Positions 1 to 8,019 of a DNA stretch of 64,000 nucleotides are shown here, one piece after another; the first letter of the stretch is position 1, and every line of letters starts with the position of its first letter. The stretch is from Salinispira pacifica. Its GTDB lineage: Bacteria; Spirochaetota; Spirochaetia; DSM-27196; Salinispiraceae. The stretch spans positions 1,713,501 through 1,777,500 of the forward strand of contig NC_023035.1 in the NCBI RefSeq assembly GCF_000507245.1, read 5' to 3'. Under the pieces are notes generated by a model. The model searched no databases. It was not told the origin of the DNA and saw only the letters and a program-made list of their open reading frames with translations. A program made the position numbers and the translations under genes.

Positions 1-214
1 GGGGTTGTACTCCCCGGGATCTGGGTTTTGTGGGGGAAGAGTGAATTCGGGTTTTTCCCTGCTCAAGGCAAATCCGAAGGTAAAACGTCTCCCCCGGACG
101 GTACATCTGAAAATAGATGTTCCGGTAATCCCGCTGAAATATCTGTTGAATGTGACAGCCGTCAAGCTGCAGTTCCTGAAGCACCAGGTTGATTTCTTTC
201 CAGTTTAAGCTCAT
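1..214 (-). CDS. NFACT family protein (RqcH/FbpA-like), N-terminal part only
   Basis: The gene starts at 214 and runs off the left edge, so only about 71 codons are visible. The start MSLNWKEINLVLQELQ, followed by a stretch like QIFQRDYRNIYFQMYRPG, matches the spirochaetal form of the NFACT-N domain. Family members bind tRNA and stalled 50S subunits and act in C-terminal alanine tailing (RqcH) in ribosome-associated quality control. An AAGG motif lies about 9 bases before the ATG. The gene begins 24 bases after the stop of the macrodomain gene and probably belongs to the same minus-strand operon. The call rests on the first 60 residues only; the catalytic and RNA-binding parts lie outside the window. 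Confidence 0.72.
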   Translation of the reverse strand, partial: MSLNWKEINLVLQELQLDGCHIQQIFQRDYRNIYFQMYRPGETFYLRICLEQGKTRIHSSPTKPRSRGVQP

Positions 215-238
215 TTCATGTACCTTCGATGTAGTTTC

Positions 239-775
239 TCAGATGGTAAAAATCCCGCTGGCCAGGTATGCCTGATAATCCATGCTGCTGTAACAGCAGA
301 TACTAATGCGTGAGGGTGAGCTGTATGATGTGCGGTACTCTTTCAACAGTTCCGACACAATTTCAACGGCTTCACACAGCGGATAGCCGTACACCCCGGT
401 GGAAATGCCCGGAAATGCGATGCTTTCAATGGCATCATGTTCCCTGGCAATCTTCAGGCAGTTCAGATAGGCATTCCTGAGAAGCTGTTCCTCTTCTGCC
501 GAACCTCCCTGCCAGACCGGACCCACCGTGTGTATCACATAGCGGGCTTTCAAGTTATATCCGGATGTGAGAACCGCTTCTCCGGTGGGCAATCCTTCGG
601 GCAGGCTGTTTCTGCGGATATTCCGGCACTCCTCAAGAAGCTCCGGCCCGGCAGCACGATGAATTGCCCCGTCCACCCCGCCGCCTCCGTAGAGGCTGGA
701 GTTTGCGGCATTGACCACCGCATCCACCTCAAGCCTGGTGATATCACTTTGCAAAACCTCAAGAGATATATCCAT
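239..775 (-). CDS. Macrodomain (ADP-ribose binding/hydrolase) protein
   Basis: This 178-aa protein is a single stand-alone macrodomain of the YmdB / Appr-1''-p processing type. Visible landmarks are NAAN at residues 22-25, the glycine-rich GGGGVDGAI loop at 30-38, HTVGPVW in the middle and STGVYGYP near residue 130, which together form the ADP-ribose pocket. Family members remove ADP-ribose from proteins or deacetylate O-acetyl-ADP-ribose; which reaction applies here is not shown. The ORF is open for 39 more codons upstream, but the ATG at 775 has CAGGAGT 7 bases ahead and begins exactly where family members begin. It lies 52 bases after folC in the hisD-folC operon. Confidence 0.88.
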   Translation of the reverse strand: MDISLEVLQSDITRLEVDAVVNAANSSLYGGGGVDGAIHRAAGPELLEECRNIRRNSLPEGLPTGEAVLTSGYNLKARYVIHTVGPVWQGGSAEEEQLLRNAYLNCLKIAREHDAIESIAFPGISTGVYGYPLCEAVEIVSELLKEYRTSYSSPSRISICCYSSMDYQAYLASGIFTI

Positions 776-827
776 ACGCAACTCCTGGGGTACCCCCGTA
801 TTCAGGCCGTTCCCGGCATACTTCTTC

Positions 828-2126
828 CTATTTTTCCGGGACCAGTTCCGGATACAGCTCGCCGAGCAGGTAGAATGAACCGCATGCCGCACCCCAGCTA
901 TTCATGCTGCAGGCCATACGAAGCGCATGGGAGGGACTTTCCGCCACCCTGATCTCCGCCTTTTCAGCACCGGGAAGCCGTTCCGCAATTGCCGCAAGCT
1001 CCCGGGGATCACTGGGCTTGAAGCTTCCGGTTCCGCAGAAGATGATCCGGCTGAAATATTTCAGAACAATCTCCAGCATCTTTCTGCGATCCTTATCTTC
1101 AAGAGCGGCGAAGATGCAGTATCCTGCTGTTTGCCCATCTGTTTTCAACTCCGGGTCTGCCTGCAGAGCCGTGAAAAAACGTTCCAGGGAATCCGGGGTG
1201 TGGGCGGCATCCAGAATTACGGGACTTCCGCAGCCGGGCAGGTTCCGGGCTTCATATCTGCCGGGAAGTCTGGTCCGGGAAAAGATACCGGATGCTGAAT
1301 GCATCAGGAAATCTTCAGGCTCCGGGTACCCGGTTAAATTATGATCCCGAATACCGGGGATTTCAATAAAGAGTTTTGTGGCAAGGCGGAAATTTTCTTT
1401 AAGATAATCCACACTGCCGCTATCGTCCTGGATGGTGAACAACGGCGATCCCCTCTCTGCAGCCCTGCGGCGGATAACCTCCCCGGCCCCGGGTTTCTGC
1501 CGGCCGGAGATTACCGGTATGCCGGGTTTGATAATTCCCGCTTTTTCACCGGCGATTTTCTCAAGGGTGTCGCCCAGATATTTGGCGTGTTCCATTTCAA
1601 TGGGTGTGATGCCGCATATTACCGGCTGAATCACATTGGTGGAATCCAGCCGTCCGCCCATGCCGACCTCGATAACTGCATGGCGGAGTCCTGCCTCCTG
1701 GAATACCAGAAAGGAGAGGAGGGTGAGCAATTCAAACGTGCTGGGATGTTCGGCGTCCCCGGGCAGCCCGTCTATGTATTTCTTTATCCGATTGAGATTC
1801 CTGCCGTATATTTCATCCCGGAAAAACCCCTGGCGGATATCTGTCATTCCGGGCACTGCAGAGCGGATCCGTTCCCGATAATCATAGACATGGGGAGATC
1901 CGTATATTCCAACCCTTTCATTCAGGTAATCGCTGAGCAAAGCAGCCGTGTATGCGGAAGTGGAACCCTTTCCTTTTGAGCCGGCAATGTGTATGAATTT
2001 CATTCCTTCATGGGGCTTCCCGAAATCATCCAGGAGTTTCTCCATGGTTTCAAGTTTGAAATCGCGAATATGCCCCCGCCGGGTTTCGAAGTTGGTGAAC
2101 TGCTCGAGATACCGGAAATCAACCAT
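828..2126 (-). CDS. folC: Folylpolyglutamate synthase / dihydrofolate synthase
   Basis: This 432-aa protein has the Mur-ligase fold of FolC and normal length for the family. The P-loop GSKGKGST is at residues 49-56, followed by the SPHVYDYRERI segment, the EVGMGGRLDSTN motif and the C-terminal DAAHTPDSL motif. FolC adds glutamate to folates and, in many bacteria, also makes dihydrofolate from dihydropteroate, using ATP. The usual P-loop form in other phyla is GTNGKGS; the lysine variant here is intact as an ATP-binding loop. Its start overlaps the end of hisD by 8 bases, so the two are translationally coupled. No other folate gene is in view. Confidence 0.93.
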   Translation of the reverse strand: MVDFRYLEQFTNFETRRGHIRDFKLETMEKLLDDFGKPHEGMKFIHIAGSKGKGSTSAYTAALLSDYLNERVGIYGSPHVYDYRERIRSAVPGMTDIRQGFFRDEIYGRNLNRIKKYIDGLPGDAEHPSTFELLTLLSFLVFQEAGLRHAVIEVGMGGRLDSTNVIQPVICGITPIEMEHAKYLGDTLEKIAGEKAGIIKPGIPVISGRQKPGAGEVIRRRAAERGSPLFTIQDDSGSVDYLKENFRLATKLFIEIPGIRDHNLTGYPEPEDFLMHSASGIFSRTRLPGRYEARNLPGCGSPVILDAAHTPDSLERFFTALQADPELKTDGQTAGYCIFAALEDKDRRKMLEIVLKYFSRIIFCGTGSFKPSDPRELAAIAERLPGAEKAEIRVAESPSHALRMACSMNSWGAACGSFYLLGELYPELVPEK

Positions 2127-3432
2127 TGCTGCGCTTCTGCCTGATCCTCAAGGCTTCTGCATGGGTGAAAAAGCCTTCATAGTCCGCCAAGGCGGTGGTG
2201 TGCTCCGCCAGTTCTTTATATGCGCCGTCGCCGACCTGTACCACCGAGCTGTAATGGATGAAATCCCGGACGGAAACCGCCGACCAGGTTTTGGCTTTTC
2301 CTCCGGTGGGGAGTACCGCATTGGCTCCCACCGCATAATTCGCCACCGAGAAGGGCACCTTGCTCCCCAGAAGAATCTCACCGGCATTTCTGATTTTCGC
2401 CACCAGATCAAGGGGGGATGCGGTTTGGAGCTGAAGGTGTTCGGGAGCGAAGAGATTTACCACTTCAATTGCCTGCTGCATGTCATCCACCAGGATAATA
2501 CCCCCGTAGCCGGAGAAAACATCCCGGATGTATCCTCTTCGCTCCTCTGGTATCCGCAATAGATATTCTTCCGCATATGCGCTGACCTCGTCCGCCAGCC
2601 GGGAGCTGTCGGTGATCAACAGAGCCGATGAATCAGAGCCGTGTTCGGCTTCAATAAAGAGGTCGGCGCACACCAGTTCGGGATCAGCCGTTTCGTCGGC
2701 AACTACAATGGATTCGGAAGGTCCTGCGGGCAGACCCGGATCGATGATCTGTGCAAGCAGCCTCTTTGCTGCGGTCACGTACATGCTTCCGGGGCCTACC
2801 ACCTTCTGACAGGGCGGTATGCTTTCCGTGCCGTAGGCGAGGGCGGCTATGGCCTGGGCGCCGCCTCCCCGGTAGACGTTGCTCACTCCGCATAAACGTG
2901 CAGCATAGAGACAGGCCGGATCAACCGTGCCGTCTGGTCCCGGAGGAGTTACAATGGCAATATGCTCAACACCGGCAATCACTGCAGGCACTGCCAGCAT
3001 GTACAGCATTGACGGGAAACTGCCCCGGCCCCTGGGGACATAGAGCCCTGCGGATTCAATGGGGCGGGATGCCTCGCCGGCCAGAATTCCCGGCCGTATT
3101 TCAACCATTTCAATTCCCTTGGGTTTCTGGCTCATATGAAAGCGCCGCACATTCTCGATGGCGTACTCCAGGGCCTCTTTTACCTTCCCGTCCAGAGATG
3201 CTTCGGCACGGTCAAATTCAGCATCCGAAACCCGGACAGGCATACCCGCCAGGTCGGCACCGTCGAACTTCAGCGTATATTCCTTCAGTGCCGCATCACC
3301 CCGGGTACGAACATCTTCAATAATCGGTGCCACTTTTTCCATGGCGTTGCGGATATCGGTTTCGCTCCGGTCAAGAAGGGCTTCCTTCCTCTCATCGCTG
3401 AGATCTTTCCATGTGTATTTCTGCAGTATCAC
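2119..3432 (-). CDS. hisD: Histidinol dehydrogenase
   Basis: This 437-aa protein matches HisD over its whole length. HisD oxidises L-histidinol to L-histidine in two NAD-dependent steps, the end of histidine biosynthesis. Landmarks are GLYVPRGRG in the first third, the GPSESIVVADE segment, and the C-terminal FAPEHLQL motif with the catalytic Glu-His pair; zinc-site residues appear conserved. It overlaps the upstream membrane-protein gene by 4 bases (ATGA type) and folC by 8 bases. No other his genes are nearby, so it is an orphan his gene in this operon; the other pathway genes would have to be elsewhere. Confidence 0.95.
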   Translation of the reverse strand: MILQKYTWKDLSDERKEALLDRSETDIRNAMEKVAPIIEDVRTRGDAALKEYTLKFDGADLAGMPVRVSDAEFDRAEASLDGKVKEALEYAIENVRRFHMSQKPKGIEMVEIRPGILAGEASRPIESAGLYVPRGRGSFPSMLYMLAVPAVIAGVEHIAIVTPPGPDGTVDPACLYAARLCGVSNVYRGGGAQAIAALAYGTESIPPCQKVVGPGSMYVTAAKRLLAQIIDPGLPAGPSESIVVADETADPELVCADLFIEAEHGSDSSALLITDSSRLADEVSAYAEEYLLRIPEERRGYIRDVFSGYGGIILVDDMQQAIEVVNLFAPEHLQLQTASPLDLVAKIRNAGEILLGSKVPFSVANYAVGANAVLPTGGKAKTWSAVSVRDFIHYSSVVQVGDGAYKELAEHTTALADYEGFFTHAEALRIRQKRSNG

Positions 3433-3932
3433 TCGTTTCCCCCGCTTTTCAGAAGCTGATCTGTTGTTATTGCAGCATATAAGGGGAGCATTTGGAGAGG
3501 GATCAGGGCCACGGCTGCTCCGGTGGCGAATCCCATACCTGTTGTGCTTTCCAGCTGCTGAGTCATAATAATCACCGAAAGTGCAATGATCAATCCGATA
3601 AAGCCCAGGGCTGCCTCTGCAAATCGCCGGCGTCGATGGCGGGTCAGGGTTTTTCTGCCGAGTTCGCTTTTCGGATCTTCAGTTCCGGTAACAGATTCCG
3701 CCCCCAGTCCACCGGTCTGCCGTGAAAAGAGAATTCTGAACAATCCGGAAAACATGGCCCTGATGCCGGTAAGTCCTCCCATAACCATCAGCGAGATACC
3801 GAAGCTGGCTATGAAGGGGTGTGGAATCAAAGACAGAATAATGCCGGGAAACAAAAGTCCCAGTGAGAGGTATCCCAGAAATCTGACATAGTTTCGTCTC
3901 TGCTGTAAATTACGGTGTAATGAATGCTGCAT
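3429..3932 (-). CDS. Small membrane protein of unknown function
   Basis: The protein has 167 aa from this start and about four hydrophobic segments: near residues 20-35, 40-60, 110-130 and 135-155, with a basic, charged loop between the second and third pair. I do not recognise a family. The ORF also has an in-frame ATG at 3944, but an AGGATGG motif sits 8 bases before the ATG at 3932, which is why I chose it. It is the first gene of the operon leading into hisD and folC and overlaps hisD by 4 bases. A role in assembly or transport at the membrane is possible but nothing in the sequence shows it. Confidence 0.6.
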   Translation of the reverse strand: MQHSLHRNLQQRRNYVRFLGYLSLGLLFPGIILSLIPHPFIASFGISLMVMGGLTGIRAMFSGLFRILFSRQTGGLGAESVTGTEDPKSELGRKTLTRHRRRRFAEAALGFIGLIIALSVIIMTQQLESTTGMGFATGAAVALIPLQMLPLYAAITTDQLLKSGGNE

Positions 3933-3980
3933 AATATGATCCATCCTGATAGAATAATTGAATGATATTCAGTTAAACGC

Positions 3981-4010
3981 TTGAGTAAGCCCGAACTTTC
4001 TGTGTAGAAT
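3981..4010 (+). promoter_or_regulatory. Sigma70-type promoter for fabV
   Basis: TTGAGT (3981-3986) and TAGAAT (4005-4010) are separated by 18 bases. It would give a leader of roughly 125 bases before the fabV ATG at 4140. Confidence 0.5.
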
Positions 4011-4139
4011 AATGTGCATACGCGGCGAACGGCAAGATCAGCCCGGGCAATTCGCCGAAAACTCAAAGTCTGCAGGGCAGTTATTTTTAGATCCGCTCCT
4101 ATTCGGGCTGCTCTGGGACCCTGTACCAGGAGAAATACT

Positions 4140-5315
4140 ATGGTAATTAAGCCGATGATTCGAAGTAATATGTGTATGAATGCTCATCCTGAGGGGTGTG
4201 AAAAGGAAGTCCTGGATCAGATATCCTATGTTTCCTCCCAGCCATCATTCCAGGGACCGAAAAATGTGCTGGTTATCGGCGCTTCCACCGGATACGGACT
4301 GGCCAGCAGGATAGTAGCCGCCTTCGGAGCCGGAGCAAACACGTTCGGAGTTTCTTTTGAGCGTGAACCCAGCGCCAAGCGAACGGGAACCATGGGCTAT
4401 TACAGCAATGAGACCCTGGAACATGAAGCAAAGGCGAAGGGACTCATCGCCGAGAGCATCAACGGCGACGCTTTCAGCCATGAGGTGAAGGCTGAAACGG
4501 CGGAAAAAGTGAAGTCCCTCATGGGTAAGGTCGATCTGGTGGTGTACAGCCTGGCAAGTCCGGTACGCAAGGATCCTGACAGCGACACCACATTCCGCTC
4601 GGTTCTGAAGCCCATCGGCCAGACCTACACTGCAAAAAGCATCAATCCCCAGACCGGAGAGATTTCTGAAACCAGCATCGAACCCGCCAATGAAGATGAA
4701 ATAGAACAGACCGTCCGGGTAATGGGCGGAGATGACTGGAAGCTCTGGATTGAGGCATTGAAAAACGCCGATGTGCTCACCGATGATGTGACAACCATTG
4801 CCTATTCCTATATCGGACCGGATGTAACCAAAGCCGTGTATCGTGACGGAACAATCGGACAGGCCAAGGCTCATCTGGAAAACACTGCCCTTGAGCTGAA
4901 CGACCGGCTGAAAACCGGCGGCGGCAGAGCCTATGTTTCGGTGAACAAGGCACTTGTTACCCGGGCTTCTGCGGTAATCCCCGTAGTGCCCCTGTATCTT
5001 GCCCTGCTGTTCAAAATCATGAAGGAAAAAAATCTCCATGAAGGATGCATCGAGCAGATGTACCGCATGTTCACTTCCAGACTCTATTCAAATTCTCCTG
5101 AGACCGACGAGAAAGGCCGTATACGGATGGATGACTGGGAACTGAAGCAGGAGGTGCAGGACGAGGTGAACGCCCTGTGGCCCAGGGTGAACAGCGATAA
5201 TATCAATGAGCTGGGGGACCTGGAAGCCTACAACCGGGATTTTCTCAAACTTCACGGTTTCGGAAGAGACGACGTGGATTATGAAGCTGATATTGATACT
5301 CAACTACGTCTCTGA
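4140..5315 (+). CDS. fabV: Trans-2-enoyl-CoA/ACP reductase (FabV/Ter type)
   Basis: This 391-aa protein belongs to the FabV/Ter family, which reduces trans-2-enoyl thioesters with NADH. The start MVIKPMIRSNMCMNAHP is typical of the family. The Rossmann motif VIGASTGYGLAS is at residues 45-56, and the catalytic pair Y234-x8-K243 is intact. The related Treponema denticola Ter reduces crotonyl-CoA to butyryl-CoA, so a role in butyrate-type fermentation or in fatty acid synthesis are both possible; the sequence does not decide. The ORF is open further upstream to 4014, but the ATG at 4140 has AGGAGA 6 bases ahead and fits the family start. It is followed 17 bases later by RNase Z. Confidence 0.93.
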   Translation: MVIKPMIRSNMCMNAHPEGCEKEVLDQISYVSSQPSFQGPKNVLVIGASTGYGLASRIVAAFGAGANTFGVSFEREPSAKRTGTMGYYSNETLEHEAKAKGLIAESINGDAFSHEVKAETAEKVKSLMGKVDLVVYSLASPVRKDPDSDTTFRSVLKPIGQTYTAKSINPQTGEISETSIEPANEDEIEQTVRVMGGDDWKLWIEALKNADVLTDDVTTIAYSYIGPDVTKAVYRDGTIGQAKAHLENTALELNDRLKTGGGRAYVSVNKALVTRASAVIPVVPLYLALLFKIMKEKNLHEGCIEQMYRMFTSRLYSNSPETDEKGRIRMDDWELKQEVQDEVNALWPRVNSDNINELGDLEAYNRDFLKLHGFGRDDVDYEADIDTQLRL

Positions 5316-5332
5316 TACATTAGCCCATCGCT

Positions 5333-6271
5333 ATGACAATGGAAGCATTTATTCTCGGCAGCGGGGGCAGCATGCCCCTGCCGCACCGACATCTCACATC
5401 CATGCTCCTCCGGAGGGAAGGGGACCTTTTTCTCTTTGACGCCGGCGAGGGCACACAGGTAAGTTTGCGGAAGCTGAATCTCCGCTGGAAGAAAATCAAC
5501 GCAATTCTGATTTCTCATACACATGCGGATCATGTTACCGGATTGCCGGGAATGCTCATGCTTTCCTCCCAGGTGGACCGTGAAGAGCCTCTCTATGTGA
5601 TTGGTCCGCCCAGGATCCGGGAATACGTTGAAGCCAGCCGGCGGATTCTGGAAATGTATATTAATTACGAAATCAGAGTGATTGAAATACAGGACCCATC
5701 GGTACCCCAGGTGGTGTTCAGCGGTGAAGACTATCATATCAGATCCTTTCCTCTGAAACACACCAGAGTATGTGTGGGATATTCGTTCACCGAGATGCCA
5801 CGGCCGGGAATTTTTCACCCTGAACAGGCCCTCAGTCTGGGAGTCCCCCGGGGACCGCTGTGGTCCAGCCTTCAGCGGGGCGAGGATGTGGAGCTGGATG
5901 ACGGCCGTACCGTAACCCCGGACCAGGTGCTGGGCTCTCCCAGAAGCGGGCGCAAGGTAAGTTATGTAACCGACACATCATTTATCCCTTCTATTATTGA
6001 TGAGGTTCGGGATTCGGATCTTCTGGTATGCGAGGGCATGTTTGAAACCGCATTGGCTGAAACTGCTGCCAGGAAACGGCACATGACCGCCCGGGAAGCA
6101 GGAATCATTGCCCGGGAAGCGGATGTGAAGCAGGCGGGTCTGATCCATTTTTCCCCCCGCTACACCGAAAAGGATCTGAAACTGCTTCTGAAGGAAGCCC
6201 GGGAGGAGTTCAAATCCATGGTTCTCACAAGGGATCGGCAGCAATTCACCATTCCCTACGAAGAATCCTGA
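5333..6271 (+). CDS. rnz: Ribonuclease Z (tRNA 3' processing endonuclease)
   Basis: This 312-aa metallo-beta-lactamase-fold protein has the zinc motif HTHADH at residues 62-67, a DAGEGTQ motif at 36-42, a conserved HT in the middle (LKHTRVCVGY), the TDTSF segment, and a C-terminal HFSPRY motif. This is the RNase Z/ElaC set. The enzyme cuts the 3' trailer of tRNA precursors; it would be needed here because the tRNA-Met gene at 63624-63696 has no encoded CCA. Two ATG codons (5333 and 5339) could serve as the start. It lies directly behind fabV and is probably co-transcribed. Confidence 0.92.
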   Translation: MTMEAFILGSGGSMPLPHRHLTSMLLRREGDLFLFDAGEGTQVSLRKLNLRWKKINAILISHTHADHVTGLPGMLMLSSQVDREEPLYVIGPPRIREYVEASRRILEMYINYEIRVIEIQDPSVPQVVFSGEDYHIRSFPLKHTRVCVGYSFTEMPRPGIFHPEQALSLGVPRGPLWSSLQRGEDVELDDGRTVTPDQVLGSPRSGRKVSYVTDTSFIPSIIDEVRDSDLLVCEGMFETALAETAARKRHMTAREAGIIAREADVKQAGLIHFSPRYTEKDLKLLLKEAREEFKSMVLTRDRQQFTIPYEES

Positions 6272-6337
6272 CCGGCTCCGGTCACAGAACCCGTTACCAT
6301 ACAGAAAAACGCGTATTCTCAATCTGGAGAGGGGCAT

Positions 6338-7285
6338 ATGATTTCCCTGAACAATGTGCATAAATCCTACGGAAGCTTTACTGCGGTGAAAAATATCAGC
6401 TTTGAAGTGGGCCGGAATGAGATTGTGGGCCTGCTGGGGCCCAACGGCGCCGGCAAGACCACCATTATGCGAATCCTTACTTCCTGTCATTACCCCAGCG
6501 GCGGTTCCGTGAAGATACGGGGCATGGAAATCCCCGGCGAATCCCGGGAAATTCAGCGCCTCATCGGGTATCTTCCGGAACATGCAGCCGTGTACCCCGA
6601 ATTAACCGTGGCCGAGCAGCTGGATTTTCATGCCCGTGTCCGGCTTTCAGATTCCCGCCGGATCCGGGAGGGGGTGAGTTTTGCGGTTGAATCCTGCGGG
6701 CTGGAAGATGTGTTCCACCGCCGTATTTCCCGCCTGTCCAAGGGGTTCCGACAGCGTGTGGGGATGGCCCAGGCAATTCTCCACGATCCTGATATTCTCA
6801 TCCTGGATGAACCCACAAGCGGTCTGGATCCGAATCAGATCAGGGATATCCGTGAACTCATCCGCCGTCTGGGCAGGGAAAAGACCATCATTCTTTCCAC
6901 CCATATAATGCAGGAGGTTGAAGCCCTGTGCAGCCGGGTTCTTATTCTGAACAAGGGATCCATCGCCGCCCAGGGGAGCCCCGAAACCATTGCCGGTAAC
7001 ATGCGAAGCTCCGAAGCATACAGGATCCGCTTCCGGGATATTGACAGCAGGCTTGTCTCCGAACTGGAAAGCTGCGCTGAAGTGGCGAGCCTGAAGCCCG
7101 TGAATCCCCCGGAGGGAACAGATTCCTCCGGGATGTATGAGGTGGTGATGACCGGCAAGGCCGGCCAGGGAAATGAGTTTTTGTTTTCATGGGCAGTGGA
7201 ACACCAGGTTGTTATTCGCGAGCTTACTCCTATCCGGCCCGGTCTGGAGGATCTTTTCAGCAGGCTCACAAAGGAGGAGGAATGA
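6338..7285 (+). CDS. ABC-2 transporter ATP-binding protein (GldA-like)
   Basis: This 315-aa ATPase has Walker A GPNGAGKTT near residue 34, the signature LSKGFRQRV, Walker B ILILDEPTSGLDP and the switch STHIMQE, all intact. It is followed by two membrane proteins and a DUF4340 protein, the layout known from GldA/GldF/GldG systems, which are also present in many non-gliding bacteria. The substrate is unknown. GGAGAGG lies 5 bases before the ATG. Its stop overlaps the start of the permease gene by 4 bases. About 90 C-terminal residues follow the ATPase core, as is usual for drug- and polymer-export ABC-2 ATPases. Confidence 0.9.
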   Translation: MISLNNVHKSYGSFTAVKNISFEVGRNEIVGLLGPNGAGKTTIMRILTSCHYPSGGSVKIRGMEIPGESREIQRLIGYLPEHAAVYPELTVAEQLDFHARVRLSDSRRIREGVSFAVESCGLEDVFHRRISRLSKGFRQRVGMAQAILHDPDILILDEPTSGLDPNQIRDIRELIRRLGREKTIILSTHIMQEVEALCSRVLILNKGSIAAQGSPETIAGNMRSSEAYRIRFRDIDSRLVSELESCAEVASLKPVNPPEGTDSSGMYEVVMTGKAGQGNEFLFSWAVEHQVVIRELTPIRPGLEDLFSRLTKEEE

Positions 7286-8019
7286 AAAACCCCGTTCAAC
7301 CGGTCATTTCTCTGGTGCGGAAGGAACTGCGCAGCATGCTCAACGGACCCTCCGCCTATGTTGTTGCCCTGTTCTTTCTGGTATTCAGTTCCGTCTGGTT
7401 TCTCAGAATTCATCAGTTTGCCGCCCGGGATTATGCTTCATTCCGGGAGTTCTTCTCTGTGCTTCCGTTCTTCAATATTCTGATGATTCCCCTTCTTACC
7501 ATGCGCGTATGGGCGGAGGAGTATCGAAGCGGTACCGGTGAAATTCTGTTCACCTTGCCCTTCAGCGGTTTTCAGCTGGTTCTGGGGAAATTTCTGGCAG
7601 TGTTACTTCTCTACACAATAATAGTCCTGTTGACCCTTCCCATGCTTCTTATACTCAGTGCTCTGGGCGATTTCGCATACGGACCGCTGTTCACCCAGTA
7701 CCTTGGATCACTGCTTCTGGGAGCGGCGTCTATCTCCCTGGGGCTGTGGATCTCAAGTCTTACATGGAATCAGGTTTCTGCGGGGTTGATTACCATGGCC
7801 TTCCTTCTGATGTTCACCCTGCTGTTTCAGGCCCTCCAGGAGCTGACCGCTACTCCCGATTGGATGGCCGGGTTGTTCCGCTATTTCAGTCTGAATTACC
7901 GCATTGACAGTTTCTCCAAGGGTGTTTTGGACAGCCGGGATTTCGGGTTCTTTGTTCTGATGACGGTGCTGTTTCTGTACGCAAACGCCATTGTTATCAG
8001 ACTCAGGAAATGGAGCTGA
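7282..8019 (+). CDS. ABC-2 permease (GldF-like)
   Basis: This 245-aa protein is very hydrophobic, with six predicted membrane segments: around residues 22-42, 58-75, 100-125, 135-160, 165-185 and 220-240. It starts MKNPVQPVISLVRKELRSML, the usual N-terminal helix of ABC-2 permeases of the GldF type. The ORF is open upstream, but the ATG at 7282 has AGGAGGA just ahead and overlaps the ATPase stop by 4 bases. It should form the channel part of the transporter together with the 6338 and 8020 products. Confidence 0.86.
   Translation: MKNPVQPVISLVRKELRSMLNGPSAYVVALFFLVFSSVWFLRIHQFAARDYASFREFFSVLPFFNILMIPLLTMRVWAEEYRSGTGEILFTLPFSGFQLVLGKFLAVLLLYTIIVLLTLPMLLILSALGDFAYGPLFTQYLGSLLLGAASISLGLWISSLTWNQVSAGLITMAFLLMFTLLFQALQELTATPDWMAGLFRYFSLNYRIDSFSKGVLDSRDFGFFVLMTVLFLYANAIVIRLRKWS

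Noticed and set aside
5-208. A short plus-strand frame at the left edge
   Set aside because: The minus strand reads a clear NFACT N-terminus here, so this is its shadow.
4245-5039. A 264-aa antisense frame in fabV
   Set aside because: The frame lies fully within the clear FabV reading frame and shows no own features.
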